From positions 62,001 through 126,000 of the forward strand of contig NZ_AUFM01000021.1 of NCBI RefSeq assembly GCF_000426505.1: a DNA stretch of 64,000 nt, given 5' to 3'. The notes beneath the pieces are model-generated. The model was not told the origin of the DNA. It made no database searches and worked only from the letters and a program-made list of their open reading frames with translations. The stretch comes from Nisaea denitrificans DSM 18348 (GTDB lineage: Bacteria > Pseudomonadota > Alphaproteobacteria > Thalassobaculales > Thalassobaculaceae). A program made the translations under genes and the position numbers. The stretch's first letter is position 1; every line of letters begins with the position of its first letter. Below are positions 1 to 7,509 of the stretch, one piece after another.

Positions 1-586
1 TGCCGTAGATGATGTCGTCACCGCCGAGCCCGTCGATATTGTCGGCGGCGGCATCGCTGGTCAGCGTGTCGTTCCCTGCGGAAGGCGTCCCCGTCACCGC
101 GAGGCGGTGCGGATAGGCCTCCAGCGCTGATGCCGTGAAGAGTGTCGCCGCGTCCGGTAGGCCGAGCCATCCTGCATCCCCGCCGAGCGGAATGGCGGAG
201 GCGCGCGCACTGACGCCGAGGGTCTCTTCCAGTGTGTCGATCAACTCCGCACCGGTGCGCCCGGCTCCGGCGAGGCAGGAGATCAGCACCAGCTCCGCGC
301 CGGGCGCGAGCGTGTCCCGGATGCGGTCGAGATTGTGCCGGTTGGCCGTCAGCGCCGCGCTGTCGACCCGCCGTTCGGAGAGTTCGACGGCGCCAGGGGA
401 GCCATGTGCCAGGATCGAGATTTGCCGGACGCCCGATGCGCCGGAAAGCACGGCCGCGATTTCCGCGATCGGATCGCCTGAAGTCGCAAGCGTGCAGACC
501 TCGGTCCCCGCCCGCAGATTGGCGGTGAGGAGGTTCGTGTCATGGACCGCCGGATCGACGAAGAGATAGCGCTTGTTGTGATTCAT
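1..586 (-). CDS. DUF4347 / RTX-type calcium-binding surface protein, N-terminal part
   Basis: Partial: the gene starts at 586 (ATG, MNHNKRYLFVDPAVHD) and leaves the window at its left edge after about 195 residues. Residues 5-150 read as a DUF4347 domain (LFVDPAVHD, then ISILAHGSPGAVELS, then LVLISCLAG), which is known at the N-terminus of very large bacterial adhesins and cadherin-like proteins. The last visible residues, GNDTLTSDAAADNIDGLGG followed by DDIIYG, are RTX nonapeptide-like Ca2+-binding repeats. Inference: a large secreted or surface adhesin exported by a type I system. No signal peptide is present, as expected for that route. The rest of the gene and any exporter lie outside the window. 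Confidence 0.75.
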   Translation of the reverse strand, partial: MNHNKRYLFVDPAVHDTNLLTANLRAGTEVCTLATSGDPIAEIAAVLSGASGVRQISILAHGSPGAVELSERRVDSAALTANRHNLDRIRDTLAPGAELVLISCLAGAGRTGAELIDTLEETLGVSARASAIPLGGDAGWLGLPDAATLFTASALEAYPHRLAVTGTPSAGNDTLTSDAAADNIDGLGGDDIIYG

Positions 587-640
587 ACTGCACGTACCCG
601 CTGGCTCTGAGAGATGAAGCGATAGTTCGGGAAGCGCACA

Positions 641-826
641 ATGCTGGTGTGGGGAGTATCAAGATATTGGAATTATGGGAATTTTTGGAAAACGCTTTGG
701 AAAAATTGGAAAAATTGGAAAACGTTTTGGAAAAATTGGAAATTGGGTGTGAAGCTGATGGATGGGGTGGATTTCGCTGATTTTTGCCGGTTTTGGCAGG
801 CGCCGGGCAGGCCGCTCGTCGATTGA
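641..826 (+). CDS. possible small Trp/Lys-rich ORF over the repeat
   Basis: A 61-codon frame opens at ATG 641 with a weak GGAAG about 8 nt upstream. The 30-bp repeat is a multiple of three, so it encodes repeated WKN/WKT units (FWKTLWKNWKNWKTFWKNWK); 9 of 61 residues are Trp. The composition resembles a cationic amphipathic peptide but could simply be the by-product of a DNA-structural repeat. No relative is recognised, and I regard expression as unproven. Confidence 0.2.
   Translation: MLVWGVSRYWNYGNFWKTLWKNWKNWKTFWKNWKLGVKLMDGVDFADFCRFWQAPGRPLVD
685..744. repeat. 30-bp tandem repeat, two copies, with phased A-tracts
   Basis: Copies at 685-714 and 715-744 differ at only three positions. 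Each holds TTGGAAAA blocks. Runs of 4-5 A begin near 689, 701, 710, 719, 731 and 740, a mean spacing of about 10 bp, the classical arrangement for intrinsically curved DNA. AAAACGTTTT at 719-728 is a perfect palindrome. The tract is far richer in A+T than its surroundings and lies in the 290-bp gap between the divergent DUF4347 and SDR genes, which otherwise shows nothing I recognise. Confidence 0.7.
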
Positions 827-876
827 CATCTGAGGTGCTACCGCTCAGCCTCCGGGACTTTCATTTGGGGCGGCTG

Positions 877-1686
877 ATGATCATGGCAGAACTCGTTGGC
901 AAGGTGGCGATCGTGACCGGGGCTTCCGCTCCACGTGGCATCGGCCGGGCTGTTGCCCTGCGTCTGGCGGCGGAAGGCGGGTCCGTCATCGTCAGCGACA
1001 TCGGGACACCTGAAACGACGAACCTACTCGCGGATATCGTCTCGGAGATCACGGCGGCCGGGGGAACGGCATTGGCCGTGACGGTCGACATTACCCGGAA
1101 ATCAGATATCGAGACCGCGGTGAAGCTGGCGAGGGAGCATTTCGGCCACATCGACATTTTGGTGAACAATGCGGGCTCTCTCGCCGGGTCCGCGCCTTTC
1201 CTGGAAACGAAGCCGGCCGAATGGGAAGCGAGCTTTGCCGTGAACCTGCTAGGCCCGGCCATGTTCACCCAGGCGGTGATCCCGGAGATGCAGGCGTCCG
1301 GTGGCGGCAGCATCGTCAATATCGGCTCCACCGGCAGTCTCGGTGCCGATGCCGGATTCGGCGCCTATACCGCCATGAAACACGGGCTGGTCGGTCTGAC
1401 CAAGACGGTCGCGGCGGAGTTCGGCGTGGATGGCATTCGCTGCAACGTGGTCTGCCCCGGCTTCATCGCAACGGACATGCATGCGGCGGCGAACGAGCGT
1501 CTGGCGCGCGAAAGCGGCCGTCCGGTCAAAGTGGTGAAGCAGGAACGCTATAAAACCGTGGCGATGCGCCGGGCAGGGGAGCCGGAAGAGGTGGCCGAGG
1601 CCGTTGCATTTCTTGCCGGCCCGCGCGCGGAATACATCACCGGGATCGCCATGCCGATCAGTGGCGGTACGCCCGTCGGGCTTTGA
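877..1686 (+). CDS. short-chain dehydrogenase/reductase (FabG-like SDR)
   Basis: A 269-aa classical SDR, probably an NAD(P)(H)-dependent alcohol/ketone oxidoreductase. Near the N-terminus TGASAPRGIG is the Rossmann TGxxxGIG motif with a three-residue insertion. NNAG follows, then the catalytic Ser in NIGSTGS and YTAMK as YxxxK. The C-terminus ITGIAMPISGG matches the usual SDR end. The frame is open further upstream, but ATG 877 (or 883) follows GGGGCGG and fits family length. The substrate cannot be assigned. It stands alone, divergent from the DUF4347 gene and convergent with the methyltransferase at 1703. Confidence 0.85.
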   Translation: MIMAELVGKVAIVTGASAPRGIGRAVALRLAAEGGSVIVSDIGTPETTNLLADIVSEITAAGGTALAVTVDITRKSDIETAVKLAREHFGHIDILVNNAGSLAGSAPFLETKPAEWEASFAVNLLGPAMFTQAVIPEMQASGGGSIVNIGSTGSLGADAGFGAYTAMKHGLVGLTKTVAAEFGVDGIRCNVVCPGFIATDMHAAANERLARESGRPVKVVKQERYKTVAMRRAGEPEEVAEAVAFLAGPRAEYITGIAMPISGGTPVGL

Positions 1687-1702
1687 CACATACCCGCGCC
1701 GG

Positions 1703-2326
1703 TCACTGTTTGCGGGCGATTACGAATAGCGCCTTTGCCGGTCCGGGGTGCCAGCTTTCCTCTATCTCAAGCCCCGCCGCTTCGAAGTCGGCGATCAGGG
1801 TCTCGGCGGTGAAGAAGCCGACCCACGGTACGAGACCGAGCCAGCGTGCCGGTGGGAGAACGAAGCGCAACCAGCCCAACCGGCCACCGGCAAGGCACGG
1901 GGTGGAGCTGATGAAGAGCCCTCCCGGCTTCAGCAGGCGCACCGCTTTCGCGATGGCGGTCCGGCGGTCCCGCAGCAGGTGCAGGATGCTGTGCGCCATG
2001 ACGATATCATAGTCTCCGTCTTCAGCCTCCAGGCTGTCGAAATCCGCAACCTCGAAGGTGATATTCCCGACGCTGGCGGTTTCCGCCTTGCGGTGTGCGA
2101 TTTCCAGCATTTTCGGTGAGATATCCACCGCCCGGATATGCGCGACATGCGGGGCATGATGCAGGGCCGTGGTTCCAGTGCCGCAGCCGAATTCGAGAAC
2201 CTCCATGCCGTGGGTGAGGCGTGCGCGGGTCAGGGCGAGCTTGCGTTCGTACGCTGCCTCGTCCCCGACGGGGCGTTTCGCATAGCCTTCTGCGTGTTTG
2301 TTCCAGAATTTCGCCGTATTCGTCAT
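1703..2326 (-). CDS. class I SAM-dependent methyltransferase
   Basis: A 207-aa protein with the SAM-binding motif I VLEFGCGTGTTAL near residue 45 and the acidic end of strand 2 (AVDIS). DFDSLE and MAHSILHLL follow at the positions of motifs II and III, as in Methyltransf_11/25 proteins. Start ATG 2326 (MTNTAKFWNKHAEGY) has GGGGAG about 9 nt upstream; the 25 extra codons of open frame before it lack a ribosome site. The WNKHAEGYAKRP start recalls small-molecule methyltransferases of the UbiE/Tam type. The acceptor is unknown. It is followed, 105 bp upstream on the same strand, by the TetR gene, so the two might be co-transcribed. Confidence 0.85.
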   Translation of the reverse strand: MTNTAKFWNKHAEGYAKRPVGDEAAYERKLALTRARLTHGMEVLEFGCGTGTTALHHAPHVAHIRAVDISPKMLEIAHRKAETASVGNITFEVADFDSLEAEDGDYDIVMAHSILHLLRDRRTAIAKAVRLLKPGGLFISSTPCLAGGRLGWLRFVLPPARWLGLVPWVGFFTAETLIADFEAAGLEIEESWHPGPAKALFVIARKQ

Positions 2327-2431
2327 CCGAATCTCCCCTTTGCGGGAGCTTTGTGTGGCGAAAGAGGCATTCTGTCGACCGGGTAAAAAGGATGCGGACA
2401 CACAAGACTGTGAGCGCTGCAGGACACCCGT

Positions 2432-3088
2432 TCAGCGTTCTGTTCCGGCCCGGTGCAATTCACTCACGGCCATGCGTTTATAGGTATCGACGAGTTTCGC
2501 TCCTTCGTCCGGCTCGACCGAAATCGCGAGCCGCATGGCGGCTTCGCCAAAATGCATGATCAGGAAACAATCTGTGGCGGCGCGCTCGGGGTCACAGTCC
2601 GGCGCGACACGGCAGAGAGCCTCGGAAAGCAGGGCGCCGCTCTTGCGGCTTTCCGCGATTTCCATGTCTCTCAGGGTCTTGTCGGCGCCTATGCCGGAAT
2701 AGATGTCGCGAATGACCGGTTCCGCTTCGAAGAGAGCGTAATAGACGTCGATCAGCTCGTTCAGCGCATCGCAGAGGGCGTCTAGCGTCTCCGCTTCCGA
2801 CAGCCCGTCCCTGATGCATCTGAGGCATTCCGCACCGTAATGCTCGGCGAGTGCCCGGATGATTGCGCTCTTGTCCGGAAAATACTGGTAGAGCGAGCCG
2901 ATGGAGACGTCGGCCAGCCGCGCCACCTCGCTCATCGTCATCGCCTCGCTGCCCTTCTCGGCGATCAGCTGGATGGCGCAGTTCAGCATGTGTTCGACAC
3001 GTGCGCGGCTGCGTTCCTGATTGGGCATGCGGCGGAGCGAGATGTGCTCCAGCGCGACCTGCGACATGTCCGGCAAATTCTTCGACAT
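2432..3088 (-). CDS. TetR/AcrR family transcriptional regulator
   Basis: A 218-aa repressor-type protein. Residues 18-65 form the TetR HTH: the recognition part reads TMSEVARLADVSIGSLYQYF, followed by PDKSAIIRALAEHY. The remainder is a divergent ligand-binding domain. I chose ATG 3088 because GGAG lies 7 nt upstream; a GTG two codons earlier is also open. It is divergent from the NmrA-like gene at 3199, with a 10-bp inverted repeat in the shared promoter region, so it probably controls that gene and itself. Confidence 0.9.
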   Translation of the reverse strand: MSKNLPDMSQVALEHISLRRMPNQERSRARVEHMLNCAIQLIAEKGSEAMTMSEVARLADVSIGSLYQYFPDKSAIIRALAEHYGAECLRCIRDGLSEAETLDALCDALNELIDVYYALFEAEPVIRDIYSGIGADKTLRDMEIAESRKSGALLSEALCRVAPDCDPERAATDCFLIMHFGEAAMRLAISVEPDEGAKLVDTYKRMAVSELHRAGTER

Positions 3089-3137
3089 AACCACTCCGTG
3101 AACTCACCCCGCATCTGAGCAAATTTCGTTGACTTGG

Positions 3138-3187
3138 TAAATGTGAGAGTTTATCAGATTTCAAAATATGAGTAATCCTCACATTTA
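3138..3187. promoter_or_regulatory. wide inverted repeat in the TetR/NmrA divergent promoter
   Basis: TAAATGTGAG at 3138-3147 and CTCACATTTA at 3178-3187 are perfect reverse complements separated by 30 bp, so their centres lie about four helical turns apart. They sit between the divergent starts at 3088 and 3199. This looks like a paired half-site operator for the adjacent TetR protein (inference). Confidence 0.5.
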
Positions 3188-3198
3188 TGGAGAACGTG

Positions 3199-4053
3199 AT
3201 GAACAGATACGACGAGACGGCGCCGATCCTGGTGTTGGGCGGGACGGGCAAGACCGGACAACGGGTGGTGAAGCGGTTGATCGAACAGGGACAGCCTGTC
3301 CGAATCGGCTCCCGTGAAGCAGCGCTGCCGTTCGACTGGGACGCGCCGGAAACCTGGGCGCCTGTGGTCGAGGGAACGCGGGCCATCTACATCGCCTATC
3401 ATCCGGATCTTGCTGTTCCGGGCGCCCTGAAAACGGTCGGCGACTTTGTCGAGACGGCGCTCCGTGCAGGTGTGAAGCGCATGGTTCTTCTGTCCGGCCG
3501 GGGCGAGGAAGAGGCCGAGCAGACGGAACAGATGCTGATCGCCTCGGGCGCTGACTGGACCATCGTCCGGGCGAGCTGGTTCTTCCAGAATTTCAGCGAG
3601 ACCTTCCTGGCCGACGCCATCAATACGGGCGAGGTCGCGCTGCCGATCGGCGATGTGAAGGAGCCGTTCATAGACGTCGAGGATATTGCCGATGTGGCGG
3701 CGGCGGCCCTTACCGATCCAGCGCATATCGGCAAGCTCTATGAGGTCACCGGCCCGGAGCTGCTGAGCTTTTCCGAAGCCGTTGCCGGTATTGCAGCTGC
3801 ATCGGAGAAGCCGATCCGTTATCGGCAGATCCCGGCGGCGGACTACAAGGCCGCGATGGAGCAGGCCGGCGTGCCGGAAGATATGATCTCGCTTGTCCTG
3901 TACCTCTTCACCACTGTCCTGGACGGGCGCAATGCCAATGTGACGGATGGTGTAAGCCAGGCGCTCGGCCGTCCGCCGCGCCGTTTTACAGACTATGCGA
4001 AGCGGACCTCACTGACCGGCATCTGGGGTGTCGAAACGGCTGCACTGGCCTGA
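3199..4053 (+). CDS. NmrA-like NAD(P)-binding protein (atypical SDR)
   Basis: A 284-aa protein. VLGGTGKTGQRVVKRL near the N-terminus is the GxxGxxG dinucleotide motif of atypical SDRs. The middle (MVLLSGRGEEEAEQTE, DWTIVRASWFFQNF, FIDVEDIADVA) follows NmrA/QOR2-type proteins, which act as redox sensors or quinone and ketone reductases. Start ATG 3199 is preceded by GGAG at 7 nt; an ATG at 3187 overlaps the upstream repeat and is less likely. It is divergent from a TetR gene that probably represses it. The substrate is unknown. A strong terminator follows. Confidence 0.8.
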   Translation: MNRYDETAPILVLGGTGKTGQRVVKRLIEQGQPVRIGSREAALPFDWDAPETWAPVVEGTRAIYIAYHPDLAVPGALKTVGDFVETALRAGVKRMVLLSGRGEEEAEQTEQMLIASGADWTIVRASWFFQNFSETFLADAINTGEVALPIGDVKEPFIDVEDIADVAAAALTDPAHIGKLYEVTGPELLSFSEAVAGIAAASEKPIRYRQIPAADYKAAMEQAGVPEDMISLVLYLFTTVLDGRNANVTDGVSQALGRPPRRFTDYAKRTSLTGIWGVETAALA

Positions 4054-4087
4054 GGGCTGGATTACCAAAACCGTCCCGCGCCTGAAT

Positions 4088-4122
4088 GAAAAACCCGCGA
4101 CAAAAAGCGTCGCGGGTTTTTC
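4088..4122 (+). terminator. intrinsic terminator after the NmrA-like gene
   Basis: GAAAAACCCGCGAC pairs perfectly with GTCGCGGGTTTTTC around a 7-nt loop. It ends in a T run and can act in both directions, but only the plus-strand gene ends here. Confidence 0.85.
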
Positions 4123-4158
4123 ATTTGTCGTGTGAAGGATCGGGCGCACATTGACAGC

Positions 4159-5208
4159 ATGGTTAATCCTAAACTTCTCAGCGTCGCGACCGCCGTGCCC
4201 CGTCACCGCCTGTTGCAAGCCGATGCCCTTGCCCATGCCCGCCAGATCTTCGAAGAGCGGGTGCCGGCCTTTGCCCGGTTGGCACCGGTCTATGTCAATG
4301 CCGGGGTCGAGACGCGCTATCTGTCCGTACCGCTCGACTGGTTCGCCAGGCCGCGCAGCTGGGCAGAGGCGAACCGGATCTATCTCGAGGTCGCCGAGGA
4401 CCTTCTGGCCGAGGCCGCAGGCCGGGCACTGGAGCAGGCCGGTCTCGCCGCTTCGGACGTGGACACTCTGGTCGTCGTCTCCAGCACCGGCATTGCAACG
4501 CCGAGCCTGGATGCACGGCTGCTGCGGCGGCTGGATTTCCGGGACGATGTGAAACGGGTCCCGCTGTTCGGGCTTGGCTGTGCCGGTGGTGTCCTCGGCC
4601 TTGGCAGGGCAGCACAGCTTGCGGCGAGTGGGGAGGGAGAGACGGTCCTGCTGCTGGTGGTTGAGCTGTGCAGTCTGACCTTCCGCTGGTCCGACACCGG
4701 TAAATCCAATCAGGTGGCGACCGCGATCTTCGGCGATGGCGCGGCGGCGGCTTTGTTGCGCGGTGGTGAAGGCGGTGAAGGTGCGGCTGTCTCTGCCTGG
4801 GGTGAGCACGCCTGGCCAGACTCCCTCGACGTCATGGGCTGGTCGGTGGAGGAGGATGGCTTCGGCGTGATCTTCAGCCCGCGCATTCCGGAGATCGTTC
4901 GCACTGGCATGCGCAGCGAGGTGGACCGTTTCCTGGCCCGCCACGGATTGAGCCTCTCTGATATCGACCTGTTCGCCTGCCATCCCGGCGGTGCGAAGGT
5001 TGCTGATGCGTTGGAAGAGGCATTCGACCTGCCGGAAGGCGGACTTGAGCATTCCCGGTCGGTGCTGCGGGATTACGGGAACATGTCGGCGGCGACTGTG
5101 TTTTTCGTGCTGGAACGGATGAAAGCGGACGGCATCGGCGGCCGGCGCGTTCTGGTGCAGGCGCTCGGCCCCGGTTTCACCGCCGGCTTCGCCGTGCTGG
5201 AAGGGTGA
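4159..5208 (+). CDS. type III polyketide synthase (chalcone/stilbene synthase family)
   Basis: A 349-aa protein of CHS/alkylpyrone-synthase length. The Cys-His-Asn triad is visible: Cys141 in FGLGCAGGVLGLGRA, His275 in ACHPGGAK, Asn308 in DYGNMSAA. The C-terminal ALGPGF loop also matches the family. Such enzymes extend acyl-CoA starters with malonyl-CoA to make tri- or tetraketide pyrones, resorcinols or phloroglucinols. The frame is open from a GTG at 4132; ATG 4159 gives the usual N-terminus, but neither has a clear ribosome site. The ICMT-like gene follows at once, the arrangement known for bpsA-bpsB of Bacillus. The product is not predictable from sequence alone. Confidence 0.9.
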   Translation: MVNPKLLSVATAVPRHRLLQADALAHARQIFEERVPAFARLAPVYVNAGVETRYLSVPLDWFARPRSWAEANRIYLEVAEDLLAEAAGRALEQAGLAASDVDTLVVVSSTGIATPSLDARLLRRLDFRDDVKRVPLFGLGCAGGVLGLGRAAQLAASGEGETVLLLVVELCSLTFRWSDTGKSNQVATAIFGDGAAAALLRGGEGGEGAAVSAWGEHAWPDSLDVMGWSVEEDGFGVIFSPRIPEIVRTGMRSEVDRFLARHGLSLSDIDLFACHPGGAKVADALEEAFDLPEGGLEHSRSVLRDYGNMSAATVFFVLERMKADGIGGRRVLVQALGPGFTAGFAVLEG

Positions 5209-5213
5209 GCGGG

Positions 5214-5720
5214 ATGGAATTGGGATGGGCACAATGGACGGCGCTGGTCGTGGCCGGGCTGCGCCTGGCTGAGCTGGTCTATGCGCGGCGCAACCTCGCG
5301 CGTCTGATAGCGCGGGGCGGGCAAGAGCATGGCGCCGGGCATTATCCGCTGTTCGTCCTGCTGCACGGAAGCTGGCTGCTTGCCCTGTTCTTTCTGGTGC
5401 ATGAGGCAAAGGCGCCAAGCCTGTCATTGCTCGCCGTTTTCGCCGCCCTGCAGGTTGTCCGCGTCTGGATCATCGCCAGCCTCGGGCCATACTGGACCAC
5501 GCGGATCGTGACCTTGCCGGACGCGCCTTTGGTTCGGCGCGGCCCGTATCGCTTTCTCCGGCACCCTAACTATCTGCTGGTCGCGGTGGAAATCCCGCTG
5601 CTGCCGTTCGCCTTCGGCGCCTGGGACATTGCCGTGTTGTTCGGTGCCGCCAACCTGGCCCTGCTGGCCTATCGGATACATGTCGAGGAAGCGGTTCTGC
5701 AAGAACGTCGAACGCTTTAG
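5214..5720 (+). CDS. ICMT-family methyltransferase, polyketide partner
   Basis: A 168-aa integral membrane protein with several hydrophobic segments. The isoprenylcysteine carboxyl methyltransferase signature is present: RGPYRFLRHPNYLLV, then IHVEEAVL near the C-terminus (Arg-His-Pro-Asn and the acidic pair that hold SAM). ATG 5214 is preceded by GGAAGG; a GTG at 5205 overlaps the upstream stop. Next to a type III PKS this is probably the O-methyltransferase acting on its pyrone or resorcinol product (inference from BpsB), not a prenylcysteine enzyme. The two genes are translationally coupled. Confidence 0.85.
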   Translation: MELGWAQWTALVVAGLRLAELVYARRNLARLIARGGQEHGAGHYPLFVLLHGSWLLALFFLVHEAKAPSLSLLAVFAALQVVRVWIIASLGPYWTTRIVTLPDAPLVRRGPYRFLRHPNYLLVAVEIPLLPFAFGAWDIAVLFGAANLALLAYRIHVEEAVLQERRTL

Positions 5721-5826
5721 GCAATTCCCAAATCCGTCGTCCCGCTTTCCGGCCGGGATGACGATCGGTGAATTGCAGAGTGATTCACTACTGAAGAATC
5801 TCCCTTATCCTGAAGTCACTTAAATT

Positions 5827-5844
5827 TGAGTATAAAATTACTCA
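5827..5844. promoter_or_regulatory. TGAGTA inverted repeat near a promoter
   Basis: TGAGTA at 5827-5832 and TACTCA at 5839-5844 flank TAAAAT, which itself resembles a -10 box. It lies 43 bp upstream of the secreted protein at 5887 in an A+T-rich stretch, so it is a plausible operator-over-promoter. The binding protein is unknown. Confidence 0.35.
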
Positions 5845-5886
5845 TAATCGCGCTATGATTGCGTTTCTCATTAAGAGGAGGGTGAG

Positions 5887-6312
5887 ATGACGTTAAAACT
5901 CATATCAAACGTGTTCGGCGTAGCTGCTGTTTGTGCCGCTGCAATGAGCGGATTGCCCCGGCCGGCACATGCGCAACAGCTTCTATGCTCGGGGTCGGAG
6001 GGCGTGGGCCAGGGACTGCAATTTGTGATCCCGGCTTCCGAGGCGACATCGGCGGAGGCAACCCGCGAGCTGTTCTCGGATTTTCAACAAAACCGGCATA
6101 CGGCGACGGTTTGCCTCTGTCAGGGCAACGGCACGCAGGTGAGCTTCAATATACAGCTGATCGATCCGTCAAATAGTGTGAGCGAGGGGACGTTGCGTGT
6201 GTCCCCAGGCTCGTGTGGAACCGTGCAGTCCGTTGGTTTTGTGAAGGCGCAATTACCGCAAGGTGGCCAGACCGTTCGCGGAGTGATCTACGTTTCCGCC
6301 GATGCGGAATAA
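5887..6312 (+). CDS. secreted hypothetical protein
   Basis: A 141-aa protein with a Sec signal peptide: MTLK, a hydrophobic core VAAVCAAAMSGL, and likely cleavage after PAHA at about residue 29. The mature part of about 112 residues holds four Cys (LLCSG, VCLCQG, SCGT), suggesting disulphides in the periplasm. It has a strong ribosome site, AGGAGGG. I do not recognise the family. It is monocistronic, with its own A+T-rich promoter region and a shared terminator downstream. Confidence 0.75.
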   Translation: MTLKLISNVFGVAAVCAAAMSGLPRPAHAQQLLCSGSEGVGQGLQFVIPASEATSAEATRELFSDFQQNRHTATVCLCQGNGTQVSFNIQLIDPSNSVSEGTLRVSPGSCGTVQSVGFVKAQLPQGGQTVRGVIYVSADAE

Positions 6313-6325
6313 GGCGTAGTGATAG

Positions 6326-6362
6326 GGCCACCGCCGCTTCTCCACCCGGAGCGGCGGTGGCC
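6326..6362. terminator. bidirectional hairpin between convergent genes
   Basis: GGCCACCGCCGCT pairs with AGCGGCGGTGGCC over 13 bp with an 11-nt loop, between the convergent stops at 6312 and 6386. T tracts are short on both sides. Confidence 0.6.
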
Positions 6363-6385
6363 TATTTCGACGTATGGAAAGCGGC

Positions 6386-7210
6386 TCAGAACCCGGCGTC
6401 GCCTTCCCAGTATTTGTCGTTCAGGTTCCGCATCAGCTTGTCGTGGCTCTTCTCGAGGCAGCCGCGCAGGCGGACCTTGTAGCCCTGATCGCCATAGGCC
6501 TTGCAGCGCGCGTAGGCGTCGCGGGCGGCCTCGATGCCCTGCGGTGCGAACTGCCGGAGATTGGCGGGTGTGGTCGCCTTGTCCCAGACGCCGCCGCGCA
6601 GCGCTTTCCCTGCATACCCGTCAGCCGGCAGGAGGTTGATCATCCGGGAGATCAACGCGCCGCTATCGGCGCGGGGCGAGCCATTCTCGAAATAGCCTTC
6701 CGCCAGCACCCGCTTCTCGCCGAGCGCCGTTTCCAGATCCTCTTTACTGGGCAGGGCCGCGACAGTCGGCTCGGAACGCGGCAGCAGGGAGACCCGGCGC
6801 GGCACGCTCAGGGAGATCGAGGCGGCATCGAGGGAGGCGAGCCGCCCTGCATCCATGGAGATCCGGACCGAGGTATAGGCGCCGGTGCTTTCGAAATGCA
6901 GTAGGCCCGCGGCCGAGAACTCGGCTGTGCTGCCGTCCTTCTTCGCGACCACCATGGTGATATCGCCTTCCCCGGCGACGTCATAGACATGGCCGGCGTC
7001 CGGCTTCGGGCGATGTTCCTGCAGGCAAAAGGCGGAGAAGAAACCGGTGCAGGTGCCGTCTGTGCAATTAAGCGGGACGGGGAGCTTGGTGGCGATGAGG
7101 CCGAGAACCTGGGGCAGTTTTGTTTCGGCCGCGCTGGCCTCGGCTTTGCTGCTGGCGATACCGGCGGCAAGGCCCAAGCAGAGGGCGAAAGACGCAATAT
7201 GTCGGAACAT
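6386..7210 (-). CDS. secreted hypothetical protein
   Basis: A 274-aa exported protein. ATG 7210 has GGAGGA just upstream and opens a signal peptide (MFRHIASFALCLGLAAG, cleavage near AEA). The mature protein has Cys pairs in the first third (DGTCTGFF, FCLQEH) and near the C-terminus (ARCKAYG, RGCLEKSHD), compatible with disulphides. No family is recognised. The frame stays open 39 codons upstream without a signal. It is convergent with the other secreted protein and divergent from the MttB-like gene. Confidence 0.7.
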   Translation of the reverse strand: MFRHIASFALCLGLAAGIASSKAEASAAETKLPQVLGLIATKLPVPLNCTDGTCTGFFSAFCLQEHRPKPDAGHVYDVAGEGDITMVVAKKDGSTAEFSAAGLLHFESTGAYTSVRISMDAGRLASLDAASISLSVPRRVSLLPRSEPTVAALPSKEDLETALGEKRVLAEGYFENGSPRADSGALISRMINLLPADGYAGKALRGGVWDKATTPANLRQFAPQGIEAARDAYARCKAYGDQGYKVRLRGCLEKSHDKLMRNLNDKYWEGDAGF

Positions 7211-7400
7211 GGCTATCTCCTCCGGAGCTGGCCGGTCTGTCCCGCAACCATGAAGGCCGGGACGTCCGGCTTTATGCGTTGAAGAAAGCATCTCACCGCC
7301 CGCGCATAGGTTCAATTGCCTATTCATGCATGCCTATGGCCCTGTGCCGTGCTCCGAACATGGCTCGCCCGGCTGTGTCGCAGGCTCAGCAAGGGATTGC

Positions 7401-7418
7401 GCCAGATCAAAATCTGGC
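7401..7418. promoter_or_regulatory. GCCAGAT dyad upstream of the MttB-like gene
   Basis: GCCAGAT (7401-7407) and ATCTGGC (7412-7418) are perfect inverted repeats with a 4-bp centre, 92 bp upstream of the MttB-like start. This is the size of a GntR- or LysR-type operator. The rest of the 299-bp gap 7211-7509 shows nothing else I can name. Confidence 0.4.
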
Positions 7419-7509
7419 TCAAGGGCGACAACAGATGACGCGCATTTGAAAGTTCACACTTCCAATCGTGCTCATATCGATGAAGCGAACAAACTTTGGA
7501 GGACACGAG

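Noticed and set aside
4009-5427. 472-codon minus-strand frame
   Set aside because: Lies antisense to the type III PKS and ICMT-like genes, has no family motifs or ribosome site, and is the usual high-GC shadow of real codons.
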